Source: Solanum dulcamara
Lineage: Eukaryota > Streptophyta > Magnoliopsida > Solanales > Solanaceae
DNA: 64,000 bases
Assembly (NCBI RefSeq): GCF_947179165.1
Contig: NC_077240.1
Coordinates: 6,312,001-6,376,000, forward strand
Direction of reading: 5' to 3'
Shown here: positions 33,630 through 44,999 of the stretch, piece by piece
How positions within the stretch are numbered: position 1 is the first letter of the stretch
Layout of the letters: each line of letters opens with the position of its first letter
The notes under the pieces: model-generated
Told to the model about the DNA's origin: nothing
Database searches by the model: none
The model's input: the letters and a program-made list of their open reading frames with translations, nothing else
Position numbers and translations under genes: made by a program

Positions 33630-36600
33630 CTCCCCCTCAAGCTGGCAGGTACAAAAATATCTAGTACCCCCAGCTTGGAAACAAGATATTCATGTTGTGA
33701 TCTGTGTAGCCCTTTTGTCATTATATCTGCCTGTTGCTCATGTGTACCCAAGAACAGAGGCTTGATCAGTCCCTTTTGAATCTTCTCTCTAATAAAATGA
33801 CAGTCTATTTCTATGTGTTTTGTTCTCTCATGATATACTGGATTTGCTGCTATCTGTAGTGCAGCTTTACTATCACAAAAAAGTTCCACTGGCATCTCCA
33901 ATTCTTCACCTAATTCTTTATATAATCCAACAATCCACATTATTTCCGAGACAGTGGAAGCCATGCTTCTGTACTCCGACTCTGCTGAGCTTCTTGAAAC
34001 TGTTGTTTGCTTCTTTGACTTCCAAGAAATCAAGGATTCACCATGTTTGATCAAGAAACCTGTGACTGATCTTCTAGTATTTGGGCATGATGCCCAGTCA
34101 GCATCACAGTATCCTGTCAGCTTGTTCTCATTTCTGCTATTCATCAATATTCCCATGGCTGGATTCCTTTTTATGTATCTTACTATCTTCAATGCTGCAT
34201 CCATATGAGACCTTTTTGGTTTCTGCAAAAATTGACTTAAGGTTTGAACAGCAAAACAAATATCTGGCCTAGTTAGTGTCAGATATAGTAATCTTCCAAT
34301 TAATCTTTGATATGATCTTATGTCCTCCAATATTGGATCATCTGTTGCCCCTGTTGCCTCATCCATTTCTGTTGTTGTCAATTTAACATTGGCATCCAGT
34401 GGTGTCCATGATGGTTTAGCTCCAGTTAGACCCACTTCCTCAATCATTTCCAAGGCATACTTCCTTTGGTTCATCAATATTCCCTTCACTGATCTGCAGA
34501 ATTCAATTCCCAGGAAATACTTCGGAATTCCAAGGTCTTTGATCTTGAACTTAGCATGCAGTGCTTTCTTGGTATGCTCAATTAGTTCCAGGTCATTTCC
34601 AGCTATCAGCATATCATCAACATATACCAGAATCACTACAATCTTTCCATGTTTTCTCTTAATAAACAATGAATGATCTAGGCCACTTTGTAGAAAACCA
34701 AAGGTAAGTAGTGCATCAGTGAGTTTTACATTCCATTGTCTGCTAGCTTGTTTAAGACCATATAGGGATTTAACTAGCCTACATACTAAGCCTTGTGACT
34801 CCCCCTGGCTAGAAAATCCCTCAGGTAGGGACATGTACACCTCATCATGCAAATCACCCTGTAAGAAAGCATTATACACATCCATTTGATGAATGTGCCA
34901 GGCAGAAGCAGCAGCAATAGAGAGTACACTCCTCACTGTAACAATTTTCACAACAGGAGAAAAGGTATCTAAGTAGTCAAGGCCCTCTCTTTGATTATAG
35001 CCTTTTGCAACTAATCTTGCCTTGTATCTTTCAATATGACCATCAGCTCTGAATTTGACTTTGTAAACCCATCTGCAACCAATAGGATGTTTACCTGGAG
35101 GTAATGGAACCAATTGCCAAGTATGATTATCCTGAAGAGCCTGAATCTCTTCTTTCATAGCTTGGATCCAATGTGGATTTGAACATGCTTCATGATATGA
35201 TTTGGGTTCTGTAGTGCAAGAAAAGGCAGTGAGGTACTGCTGATAAGAAGGGGAGAGGTTGGCATGACTTAGCACATGAGAAAGGGGATATGGAGTTGAT
35301 GTTGCAACACTGTTGGAAACATAATCTGTCATCCAAGAGGGTTGTTTTCTTTGTCTGGAAGAAGTTCGAACAGTTGGTACTTCAATGGGAGGTTCAGGAG
35401 CAGGAGCAGTAGGAACTGCACTAACAGGAACACCATTGGTAGGAGAATTATTTAGTGAGACAGGATCAGGAATTACCTCATCAGAGAAAGTAGCAGGAGG
35501 CTCATATATGAAAGGATCTGTAGAAGTATTGAGAAAGATTGGACCAATGTGTGCAGTGGTTCGGAAAGGAAAAATGTCCTCTTTGAAAAGTACATCTCTG
35601 GATATGAAAAAGGAATGAGTCACCAGGTTGTACAACACATAGCCCTTAGTCACAGAAGAGTATCCCATGTGTACTGCAGGCACAGCTCTTGAATCAAATT
35701 TATCACCTGAAGGCAGCTTCTTGGCATAGCATAAGCAGCCCATAGTTTTGAGATGATCAAGGGAGCATCTGTGACCATGAAATATTTCAAAGGGTGTTTT
35801 ACCTTTTAAGGCAACTGAGGGTAATCTGTTCATCATGTAAACAGCCCCTAATACACAATACCCCCAAAACTTCAAAGGAAAAGCCCCTTGAAATCTGATT
35901 GCTCTTGCCAACTCCAAAATGTATCTATGCTTTCGCTCAACAACTCCATTCTGTTGAGGGGTGTAGACACAACTTTTTTGATGTACTATACCATTGGCCA
36001 GAAATAACTGCACACATTCTGAATTGACAAACTCAGATCCATTGTCTGACCTGAACACCTTAATGGTCTTATTGAATTGAGTCTGGATCAGCTGTATAAA
36101 GTTTCGAAGGACTACTACAACATCACTTTTAAGTTTGAGCAAATATATCCAAGTCATACGTGAAGGATCATCAACAATAGTCAAAAACAATCTATAACCA
36201 TCAATAGTTTGAACATGAAAAGGACCCCATACATCCAAATGCAACAAATCAAAAACAGCAGAGGATTTAGTTTCACTAACAGGAAAAGCCATTCTAGTGT
36301 GTTTAGCAAGAGGACACAATTCACATTTGTCTAAAGCTTGTTTGCAATGGCCATGATCAATATCCAGAAGTTTCTGCATTGCACCAACAGAAGCATGACC
36401 CATTCTTCTGTGCCACAACATAATATCTACTGCATTTTTTGTAGCAATCAATCCTCTCATCAGCTGCTGCTTGTCTTGTGCTCCTTTTATTTTGTGCTTC
36501 AGCAAATAAAGGCCTTCCTTCTCCCTACCAATCTCCAACACCTTCCCACTTGAGAGGTCCTGGAATATACAAAATTCAGGAAAGAAATTGACTGAACAAC

Positions 36601-38110
36601 ATAACTCCCTGGTAATCTTGGCGATTGATAAAAGATTATATCTAAAGTCAGGTATATACAGCACATTGCTTATAGTGTGGCCATCAATGATTTCGCAATT
36701 TCCAGTGTGAGTCACATTTACTACCTCACCATTAGGTAGATGCACCTGTTTATCAGTAATAACAGTATGCTCTTCTTGTAAGAGCTCTTTATTAGATGTC
36801 ATATGATTCGTAGCTCCGCTGTCTACTATCCATTCCTCCCTTTTATCTTTTACAGAACATGCTGAAATAGTATCTGATTCCTCATGTACAGTCACATTGG
36901 ATGCAATAATGTTACCTTCCATGTTATGAGATTCTGCATTTGATAGCTTGCCCATGCTTGCTGAAGATGTTTCTCCTTGCTGTTCCTTGTCCAAAAACTG
37001 TATCAATCGATTGTAGCGATAAGGATCCTCTAATAATCTCATTAACTGATTGCAATTGCCCTGAGGTAGAGCCACTCCTCTGTAAGCTTCAATATCAGGT
37101 TTCGTGCCTCTAATACCTTCAGGAAACTTAGAAGCTTCCTCCTTCACATTATACACTCTTCCTTTAGGTTCTTCTCTTCTTACCTGGTAGCCATTGTTTC
37201 TAGGATCTCCATCACGTGCGTGAATAGGATTGACACCATTTGGTTTCCTTTTAAACTTGTAATCTGGAGGATAACCATGCAATTTGTAGCAATCTATTTT
37301 TAGATGACCTTTCAACTTGCAATAATCACATTGCGCATCCATATTCTTCTTGAATCTACTGAAATTTCCTCCTCGACTTGTCATGAGAGCTGTTATTTCT
37401 CCATTCATGGATGATCCAGTCGCATTGACCATAACCTTTTGACTCTCTCGTTCAATCATCATAGAGTAGGCTTGGTTAATGGATGGCAGTGGAACCAACA
37501 TCAAAATCTGGCCTCGAGATTGTTCATATGACTCATTCAGTCCCATTAAAAATTGCAACAATTTTTGTCTCTTCATAAACTCCTCGAAATCGCGCGATTT
37601 CTCGCAATTGCATCCAGGAAAGGGGGCTAAGCTATCAAACTCAGCCCACAGTAATCGCAGCTTCGTAAAATATTCAGAAATGCTGCTCGTACCTTGAGTT
37701 GTGGTTGCAATTTCTCTGTGCAACTGAAAAATCCTCGATCCATCCACCTTGTCAAAACGCTCTTTCAGATCATTCCACACAGAACTCGCATCAGAAGAAT
37801 ACACAATTCCACTTAACAACTCTTTTGACACACAATTCATTATCCATGACAGAACTATGGCGTTACATCGCTCCCACAGATCTGTCAAATTCACACCAAA
37901 ATTAGCCTTCTTACATGTTCCATTGATGAATCCGAGCTTGTTGCGTCCTAGTATGGCGATTCGCATCGAGCGACTCCAAACCGAGTAGTTTTCAGGTCCC
38001 GTTAATTGAATAGACACCAACACCACTCCGGACGTGTCTGATGCACTCAGATATAGTTGATGATTGTGACTTAGCTTCTCCGGCAGCTCGTTGTCCAGAT
38101 CCTCCGCCAT
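33605..38110 (-). CDS. Copia Gag-Pol polyprotein
   Basis: Single frame of 1,501 codons. Gag occupies about the first 290 residues, with the CCHC zinc knuckle CDYCKLKGHLKIDC at 261-274. The protease active site is DSGATNHM at 430. The integrase has the HHCC region (WHRRMGHAS, CELCPLAKH) and a DDE core (DVWGP, DNGSEF, then QQNGVVERKHR). The reverse transcriptase has YVDD at 1163-1166 and RLVAKGYNQ upstream. RNase H has YCDADWA near 1334 and SSAESEY. All catalytic motifs that I can check are present and no frameshift is seen, so the element may be autonomous. The stop codon lies about 25 bp inside the 3' LTR. Confidence 0.97.
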   Translation of the reverse strand: MAEDLDNELPEKLSHNHQLYLSASDTSGVVLVSIQLTGPENYSVWSRSMRIAILGRNKLGFINGTCKKANFGVNLTDLWERCNAIVLSWIMNCVSKELLSGIVYSSDASSVWNDLKERFDKVDGSRIFQLHREIATTTQGTSSISEYFTKLRLLWAEFDSLAPFPGCNCEKSRDFEEFMKRQKLLQFLMGLNESYEQSRGQILMLVPLPSINQAYSMMIERESQKVMVNATGSSMNGEITALMTSRGGNFSRFKKNMDAQCDYCKLKGHLKIDCYKLHGYPPDYKFKRKPNGVNPIHARDGDPRNNGYQVRREEPKGRVYNVKEEASKFPEGIRGTKPDIEAYRGVALPQGNCNQLMRLLEDPYRYNRLIQFLDKEQQGETSSASMGKLSNAESHNMEGNIIASNVTVHEESDTISACSVKDKREEWIVDSGATNHMTSNKELLQEEHTVITDKQVHLPNGEVVNVTHTGNCEIIDGHTISNVLYIPDFRYNLLSIAKITRELCCSVNFFPEFCIFQDLSSGKVLEIGREKEGLYLLKHKIKGAQDKQQLMRGLIATKNAVDIMLWHRRMGHASVGAMQKLLDIDHGHCKQALDKCELCPLAKHTRMAFPVSETKSSAVFDLLHLDVWGPFHVQTIDGYRLFLTIVDDPSRMTWIYLLKLKSDVVVVLRNFIQLIQTQFNKTIKVFRSDNGSEFVNSECVQLFLANGIVHQKSCVYTPQQNGVVERKHRYILELARAIRFQGAFPLKFWGYCVLGAVYMMNRLPSVALKGKTPFEIFHGHRCSLDHLKTMGCLCYAKKLPSGDKFDSRAVPAVHMGYSSVTKGYVLYNLVTHSFFISRDVLFKEDIFPFRTTAHIGPIFLNTSTDPFIYEPPATFSDEVIPDPVSLNNSPTNGVPVSAVPTAPAPEPPIEVPTVRTSSRQRKQPSWMTDYVSNSVATSTPYPLSHVLSHANLSPSYQQYLTAFSCTTEPKSYHEACSNPHWIQAMKEEIQALQDNHTWQLVPLPPGKHPIGCRWVYKVKFRADGHIERYKARLVAKGYNQREGLDYLDTFSPVVKIVTVRSVLSIAAASAWHIHQMDVYNAFLQGDLHDEVYMSLPEGFSSQGESQGLVCRLVKSLYGLKQASRQWNVKLTDALLTFGFLQSGLDHSLFIKRKHGKIVVILVYVDDMLIAGNDLELIEHTKKALHAKFKIKDLGIPKYFLGIEFCRSVKGILMNQRKYALEMIEEVGLTGAKPSWTPLDANVKLTTTEMDEATGATDDPILEDIRSYQRLIGRLLYLTLTRPDICFAVQTLSQFLQKPKRSHMDAALKIVRYIKRNPAMGILMNSRNENKLTGYCDADWASCPNTRRSVTGFLIKHGESLISWKSKKQTTVSRSSAESEYRSMASTVSEIMWIVGLYKELGEELEMPVELFCDSKAALQIAANPVYHERTKHIEIDCHFIREKIQKGLIKPLFLGTHEQQADIMTKGLHRSQHEYLVSKLGVLDIFVPASLRGSDKIGAVT
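33630..33640 (-). promoter_or_regulatory. Polypurine tract of the copia element
   Basis: Minus-strand TTGAGGGGGAG lies directly against the 3' LTR start, where plus-strand DNA synthesis is primed. Confidence 0.85.
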
Positions 38111-38181
38111 TGTTTCTCTTCACTGGTTTTGACAGCTTCGACTTTCACGTAGCTCGATCTAGACCATATCTATGGCCTTCC

Positions 38182-38193
38182 GCTCTGATACCA
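38182..38193 (-). promoter_or_regulatory. Primer-binding site (tRNA-iMet) of the copia element
   Basis: Minus-strand TGGTATCAGAGC follows the 5' LTR with no gap and is complementary to the 3' end of initiator tRNA-Met, the usual copia primer. Confidence 0.93.
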
Positions 38194-38439
38194 TGATGAA
38201 GACAGTAATGAAGAGAGTAATGATATAGAGGAAGAAGAATGAAGAGAAAGATTAGGGCATTTCTTTGTATTTGAAGAATATGGAAAAGTACTTCAGTAGA
38301 CTTCTAAAAGTGTCCATATATACTATATTCTAGATATTTTATCAATTCTCTAACTACTAATTAGTTACAACTAACCTCTTAGTTATAACAAACTAACAAC
38401 TTTCTAACTAACTACTAAGTCACAGCTCCTATTTTATCA
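38194..38439 (-). repeat. 5' LTR of the copia element
   Basis: 246 bp, same length as its partner and nearly identical. It carries a TATA-like stretch (GTATATATGG on the minus strand) expected of the promoter in U3. Confidence 0.97.
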
Positions 38440-38444
38440 ATTTT

Positions 38445-39367
38445 ATGTGATGGATTCAAAAGTCACTGACGAAGTTTCACATAAAAATTTAAAATTAACC
38501 ATAAAGGGGCATCATCATCTCGAAGTCGAGGCATGGATTGTAAGAATTAACCATTACTTTTCAAATATTATTTGTTATCATCCAACTTATCAGATACATA
38601 TTAATTCACAACAGAGTTATACCTTTTGAAAAATTAAATCACGTCGATTATATCAAGATCAAGAGTACAAATACTTTAATGATCTAGAGCAGTTGTTTAT
38701 ATATTCAACACAAAAATAATTATCTTTACTTGATCCGGTCAATACACACAAAGAAAGAGGAATTATATTTTCATAATTAAGATAAATTATATTTAATTTT
38801 GTACTATAATCATACTGACAATTTTGTTCAATTATCATCTTAGATTGTGAACATAAATTTTATATTTATAAGAATCGATAATTTAATCTTTCATGTATAA
38901 ACTAATCTTTATATAATAGACTATCTATTATATAAGTAAATAAATGAACACATAGACGAATATATGATCTACTCAAATCTTTTATTAAATTAAATAAAAA
39001 AAAATTATCTTAAAAATAATATGTCTAAATACATGATTAATAATATATATCCTAATAATTTGAAAATGATGGTTTTAAGTTATTAAAGAAATTGAGATCT
39101 AAAATTAATCAAAAGATTTATTCAACATAAGTAAACTATGCAATGGTCTAATTAAAGTTGGGGAAGAACTATAAAAAAATTACGAAAAAGGTCTAAATTT
39201 TTTTCCAAACAAATTCATTAAGATTAGGGGTGTCAAATTTAATAATAATATATCTAGTGAAATCTCATAAAATGGAGTTGATTAGGAGTGTTAAATATAA
39301 GAAAAAATTAAGTCAATGCCCTATAAAAATAAAATAATTACAAATAAATATTCATTTACAATTCATA
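38445..39367. other. AT-rich spacer, no gene seen
   Basis: Continuation of the site into which the copia element inserted. No coding frame, repeat or RNA gene that I can support. Confidence 0.5.
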
Positions 39368-39375
39368 TCCCAAAG

Positions 39376-39992
39376 CAGGGGTGTACATGGATTGGGTTGG
39401 TTCGGATTTTTTACAAATCAAACCAAACTATTTGTGTCGGGTTATTAAATCTATAAACCAAATCAAACCAATAAAAGTCAGGTTTTTCGATATCAATTTT
39501 TTCCGGGTTTTTCGGGTTTCTTGGATTTTTCATAGTATCTAATAAAAAGCACAAAGCAGTGCTTCTTAAAAAGAATTCTAGTACAAAATATCAACATATA
39601 AGATGGAGACAGAACACTATTTGAAGTTTTAACTTTATAATATAACTTTATAAGATGAGTTTTTTTGTATATTATTTAGATGAGCTTCTCAAGTGCAAAT
39701 CTAAATGTAAGAAAGAAAACAAAAATTATGAAAAAAATTTAAAAAATATTTATAAATTACATTTTAATAAATTTTTTTATGTATAACATAATTTAAAAGA
39801 GTATATCTATAATCGGGTCGGTTTGGGTTCGGTTTGACTTTTTTTAGTTAAAACCAAACCAATCCTATAATGGTCGGATTTTTTTTTCAAACACCAAATC
39901 AAGTCAAACCAAACCACTAGTCGAATTTTTTTTCCAGTTTGGTTAGGTTTGTCGGTTTGGTGCGGTTTATCGGTTTGCCCTGTACAGCCCTA
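39376..39992. mobile_element. hAT-type MITE (TAGGG family), copy 2
   Basis: 617 bp, closely similar along its length to 22063-22689 and in the same orientation. Ends are CAGGGGTGTACATGG (first base changed) and the complement of TAGGGCTGTACAGGG. Flanks are TCCCAAAG (39368-39375) and CCCCAAAG (39993-40000), an 8-bp duplication with one mismatch. Confidence 0.93.
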
Positions 39993-40018
39993 CCCCAAAG
40001 CATGAGATTCGCGAGCAA

Positions 40019-40620
40019 GATACCGTAGCAGTATCAATATACTGATATGGTATCATTGAGACTGCTTCGGTCATTAATGATACCACCACAGTATATCTAT
40101 ATACTGTCATGGTATCATTGATGTCTACTTCAATTTTTTAGCTATATCTCTATGAAACCATCATATACAATCATTAAGTATCGTTTCATATAATCATTAA
40201 GTATCGTTTCATACAAATGTTGAATGATACCATCATAGTATATATATACTGTAATGGTATCATAAAAGTTTTCTTAAGTCATTCGATATTATATGAATGA
40301 TACTACTAAAGTATATTCGTATATTATAATGACATTGAAAATCCTTAATGAAACACTTTTTAAATTCCTCAATGATACCATAATAATATCTTGATACATT
40401 CTCGGTATCATATAGGATTGAGCTCTTTTTTAAAAAATAAAAATAAAATAATTAAGAGAAAATTATTAAAATCACAATCTTATTTATTAAACTAATTAGT
40501 AAATATATATTTTTGTGATACTCCGTCTGTATGTTGATACCATATTGGTACATATACGACTAAACTTAATCCTCCATGATACTCCATTGATATATGATAC
40601 CATATCGGTATCATGTAGGG
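40019..40620. repeat. Array of imperfect hairpins built on GATACC...GGTATC
   Basis: At least three strong palindromes: 40019-40054, 40079-40116 and 40227-40262. Each has arms of 16-18 bp reading GATACCnnnnCAGTAT(AT) and its complement, with two or three mismatches and a loop of a few bases. Weaker relatives lie near 40298, 40375, 40517 and 40578. Spacing is irregular. The sequence between units includes repeats of ATCATTAAGTATCGTTTCATA (twice, near 40170-40212). Confidence 0.75.
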
Positions 40621-43600
40621 TGGATGCTGACATCAATATAATGTCAGTGCGCGAATTTAAAAATAATTAAAGAGGGTACAGGGATAATTAGTTTGGCCGA
40701 AGGGATATATAAAAAAAATTATTTAGGAAAGAGGAATGAAGTGTCAATTATGATCCAAAAATTGATGGTCCAAAATTTTATGGGTCGAGCATACTAATAT
40801 AATTTCATATTTAACTGATTTTTAATCCGCCCAACACAACCCATTTTAAAGTGATCTCCATTTTAGACCATTAATAGCTTAATTTTAACTCATCTTTATG
40901 TATAAAAGTATTTGTATTTGTCACATTGCTTTATTCAAAATGATAATGTACAAAATTGTGTAAGATAATTATTTACAAACTCATTTACTAAAAGCAAAAA
41001 AATATTCTTTTTAATTAGCATTCAAAAACCCATCAAAACATTGGATGTTGGGAGTTGGGCAGAGCATCATAATATTAAATTTACCTAAGAAAATTTGCGA
41101 ATAGTTGAACAAAATAGATGTAAGTATTATTAAATATACACTTGCTTTGTTAGTTTGTACTAATTGATTATTCAGTTGATTTCAATAATCGGTAGGATGA
41201 GAGCTGTTTAACAATACAAATTGCTATTTAATTAAATGTGCCAATGCAAATGTGTAGTAATCAACAAATTTAGTATTTAATTAAGACGATCTTCATCATA
41301 CAACTTAGATTGTTATTTCTCAATCTAAATAATCCTATATGCAAGCTTGGGACACATGCTAAATCGATAAATTATTGTGTCATAGTAAACTATGGCAAAA
41401 AAAAGAGTCTGATATATTCTCTAATTAAGTTGACGATTGAAATATAAGGGTTTATTTCCCCTATGTCATTAAAATTTATTTATGTATCATTAATAAAGTT
41501 ATAAAATTATTTTTCGTTTAACTATTAACAGAATATTAGCATCATCAAGTGTCATGTTTAATGCTGACTAAGACATCAACTAATTTGAATTAATTAAAAG
41601 GGGGAGTGTGTCATCCACACGAAAAACAACTCTTACTTTAGTTGATGGTGACAAAGACGGTCATTATGTATTTTAAATTAAGGAAAAACAATGGGAACAA
41701 CGAAAATTCCCATTACAAGCAAAAGTATATTTTTGTATAATGGAAAAAATATGTTCTCATTTAGATATAACTTTTGAAAAGAAATTGAAACACTTCAACA
41801 AAAAAAGAACTCACGGAAAAAGAGCATAAGTATATCGGATAAAAGGGAATAAATAAATAAATATAAGAGATATGTCACAAGATAAAGAAGAATTGTTGTA
41901 CTAGATTGTACATTTTCTTTTTCTTGAAGGAAAGGATTTGGCTATAAAAGAAGAATATTATAAATTTATAAAAAAGTTGAATGGCGGAAAAATTATGTCC
42001 GGTATCCAACATGTGTTCCTGCCCCGGATGGTGCCTATATAAGCATGTACTCGTCAGGCGTGAAGATGAAGTATATTCGAGGTTGAAAATGATATAATAT
42101 TTGTGGAACTTATTTTATCCGTTTGTTTTCACAAAGCTCTATTAGACATAAGTTGATTTTCTCATATTATGTAACGCACTATTTGGCAGTATATTCTAAT
42201 CAGTGGGAAGCAAAATATACTATGGTCATCATTTAGACATTCAAGTCTAATTTGGTCCAATATAAAATAACACAAGTTGTAAAGTTCTGAGTGTTCAAGA
42301 AAGAGACTGAAAATAATGATAGACTAAATTAAAATCTTTATGAAGTCTTTTAGATGCACGTATATAACCCGTAGTGGAGCATTATCACATTTTATTCTCA
42401 ATAATATCTAATAATAACAATAATAATAGTAAGTTAACTGTAACCACAATAAGTTAGCCAAACAAATTAGTATATATATCGTACATATATATAGTCTCAT
42501 CTTATGACATGATACAGATTACACATAGGATAATTGCTTCATGCATATACAAATTAATTAATTAATTAATTAACTTGATAATAAAATAGATATATATATA
42601 TATATATTAATATACTCCTATAGTTAGAATCAACATTATTTAATTTTGGGTACAAACTTTTCAGGTGATTCGTGTAGCACATATTCGTTAATGCTTTCAT
42701 GTCCACATGTTTAATCATCCTAGCTATCCTCTCCCCAAAAATAAACCAAAATCGAATAAACTTATAACTATTCTATACTTTTTTCATTTATAAAGAATTG
42801 ATGATAGAAAAGGATAAATATCATTTCTCCGTTAAGTAACAGAACGAAATATATACAATTATCAAACAATACATATTATAGAAATTATGTATGGCTTATT
42901 ATATTACTAACAAGTGGTAATAAATGATCATTTCACTTCGAAAACAACTACCTACAGTGAAGATGTTTATAAACTACTTGCATAAAAATACACAAGTCAA
43001 TATAAGACAATAGCATTTTGAAAAGATAAAATGCAATAGAGTACCCGATATAATATATATTAAAATCCGATAGAGTTTGTTTGCAAAGTATAAGATAAAA
43101 TAAAACATATTTTGGTGGTGGGACTGGAATATCTATTGCTTTATGTGGATTGCGGTCCATTTTATGTGTCACATTTTTTTTAAAAATTCATAAAAAAATA
43201 TAAATTAAAATCACTTAATATTACTACAATAAAGATAAAATTAAAAAAATAAAAATTATCTCTTGAATTTCTAAAATAACTAATATTTTTAATAATCGTG
43301 GCAGGTAAAAGCCACGGGAGGGAGTATGAGCTAAATGGTGTGTTCATGCGTCGTTGTCTAATTTTGGAATAAAGACTGAAATGTTCCAAAGCGATGCATA
43401 CTCCCTCCGTTCCTTTTGACGAGTCTCTACGTTTTAATGGTGGAGTCAGAATATTTTAATAATAAAATTTAAAATATAAAAACAAAATAGATAAAGCAGT
43501 TAAGGAGATTTGATATTTATTTTTATATACATAAAAATAATTTTAACACTCTATATAGTGTAGTTTTTTGTTGAAGGAAATTCGGATGAATCCCCGTCCC

Positions 43601-44439
43601 TACACTAATTGGCTCCGCCCCTCCCTTGTAGACTTGGAACTCTCCTTAAAGAACTTTTTATTAAGAATTTCTTTTTCAGTTATTGCTGATCACATAGCAC
43701 CAGAAAAAGAAGAAGAAAAAAAAAGAATATTGTTTTACCCCTTTACACAACATTTGGCATAGTATATGATAAGTACATTCAAAATGGAAATTTTCATGTG
43801 ATCAAACAATAAAATACGTACTAATAAACAGAACGTACAGAATAGAAAAAGGAACGGGGAACCATAAACTAACAATTCTCATACGTATTAAACTTTCTTA
43901 TATATTTGTGCCCGAGTAGGTTCACCAAAGGTTAAAATATTTTCTATCAAATCAAATAAGAGTGAAGAAATGTCAATCATCATACCACAATACTCGATGA
44001 TTGCTTATATTATTTTCATTTGATTGTTAAGAAAGTACAAAACAGAAGGTAAAAGGATCCTTCAGAAGAATTCTCAAATCAAACTTTGCTATGTTCCTTA
44101 ATCACATTCCTTACACACATGCATTAATGCATACAGTAGTATATATAGGATTACACTTATATTCTGATAACCTGTAACATCCAACTCATGGACAACCAAC
44201 AACCCATATGATTTTTTCGAATTTCAGTCCAACACTATAGCGTTAAACATCGAAATTAGATACCAAATAGAATCACGAAACCATAGCACTCCCTCCGTTA
44301 AAATTTATGTGATACTTTTCTCTTACCAAATATTGATGATTTGATTGATTTTTTTTAAAGTTAAATTGAATTAGATCAATAATATTTTTAAGATTAAAAT
44401 TTAATTTCAAAAACTATACAAAAAATATTATAACACTAA
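40621..44439. other. AT-rich spacer, no gene seen
   Basis: Nearly 4 kb without a supported frame. It holds an (ATTA)n run near 42557-42573, a (TA)n run near 42590-42607, and solitary Stowaway-like termini (GGGAGGGAGTA near 43316, TACTCCCTCCGTTCC near 43400). I could not pair these into a complete element. Confidence 0.5.
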
Positions 44440-44714
44440 CTCCCTCCGTCTCTAAAAATAGTTGTCTCAAATTAATTGTCATTTTAGAAGTTCAAGACAA
44501 AAATAATTACTCATGTTTCCCATATTATAGAGGTAATCGTTCTAAAAGACTACAAACACCTTATAAATAGAGTAAATACTTATTGAAAATAGGTTATATT
44601 GATCTTAAGACATAAGTGAGAGTAGACTAATAAAATAAAAAAATTAAAATTAATATTAATTTATTTTTTAAAGAGTATGAAAGAAAGAAGACAAATAATT
44701 TGAGATTAAGGGAG
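44440..44714. mobile_element. Probable Stowaway-type MITE
   Basis: 275 bp with ends CTCCCTCCGTCTCTAAAAAT at the left and TTTGAGATTAAGGGAG at the right. The complement of the latter, CTCCCTTAATCTCAAA, pairs partly with the left end and with GTCTCAAATTAATTGTC just inside it. TA follows the right end; the left flank reads AA, so the TA duplication is not preserved. CTCCCTCCG ends are typical of plant Tc1/mariner MITEs. Confidence 0.6.
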
Positions 44715-44918
44715 TAAGTTGCAATTTCTATATGATTATAAAAAAGCACTAATATTTTAAAATATTTATCACAAATATCTATCAAAGTTCACGAATTTCG
44801 ATAACCAGCAAATGTAATAGAGGAGTAACAATTATAATGTGAATGCATCAGATTCCTTCATTACTTAAACACTCCACCGGTAAAAGCCTCTTTATGTCTC
44901 CAAAACTTTATTTTGTGT

Positions 44919-44926
44919 TATAAATA
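44919..44926 (+). promoter_or_regulatory. TATA box of the VTL gene
   Basis: TATAAATA, 74 bp before the ATG at 45000, a normal spacing for a plant promoter with a short leader. Confidence 0.6.
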
Positions 44927-44999
44927 TCACCACATAGGCGTGTGCCCTCCACACTTCTCCATATCTTTATTTACAATTTTCCACTACTTACTTTCTTCA

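Larger units (their letters stand above)
33384..38439 (-). mobile_element. Intact Ty1/copia LTR retrotransposon
   Basis: A complete 5,056-bp element read on the minus strand. The LTRs are 246 bp each and begin TG and end CA. They are flanked by a perfect 5-bp target duplication, ATTTT, at 33379-33383 and 38440-38444. It has a tRNA-iMet primer-binding site, a polypurine tract and one uninterrupted gag-pol frame. The two LTRs differ at two positions that I can see. Order protease-integrase-RT-RNase H marks it as Pseudoviridae/copia. Confidence 0.98.

Noticed and set aside
40019..40620. CRISPR-like array
   Set aside because: Units are irregularly spaced, imperfect palindromes in a plant nuclear genome, with no constant repeat/spacer pattern.
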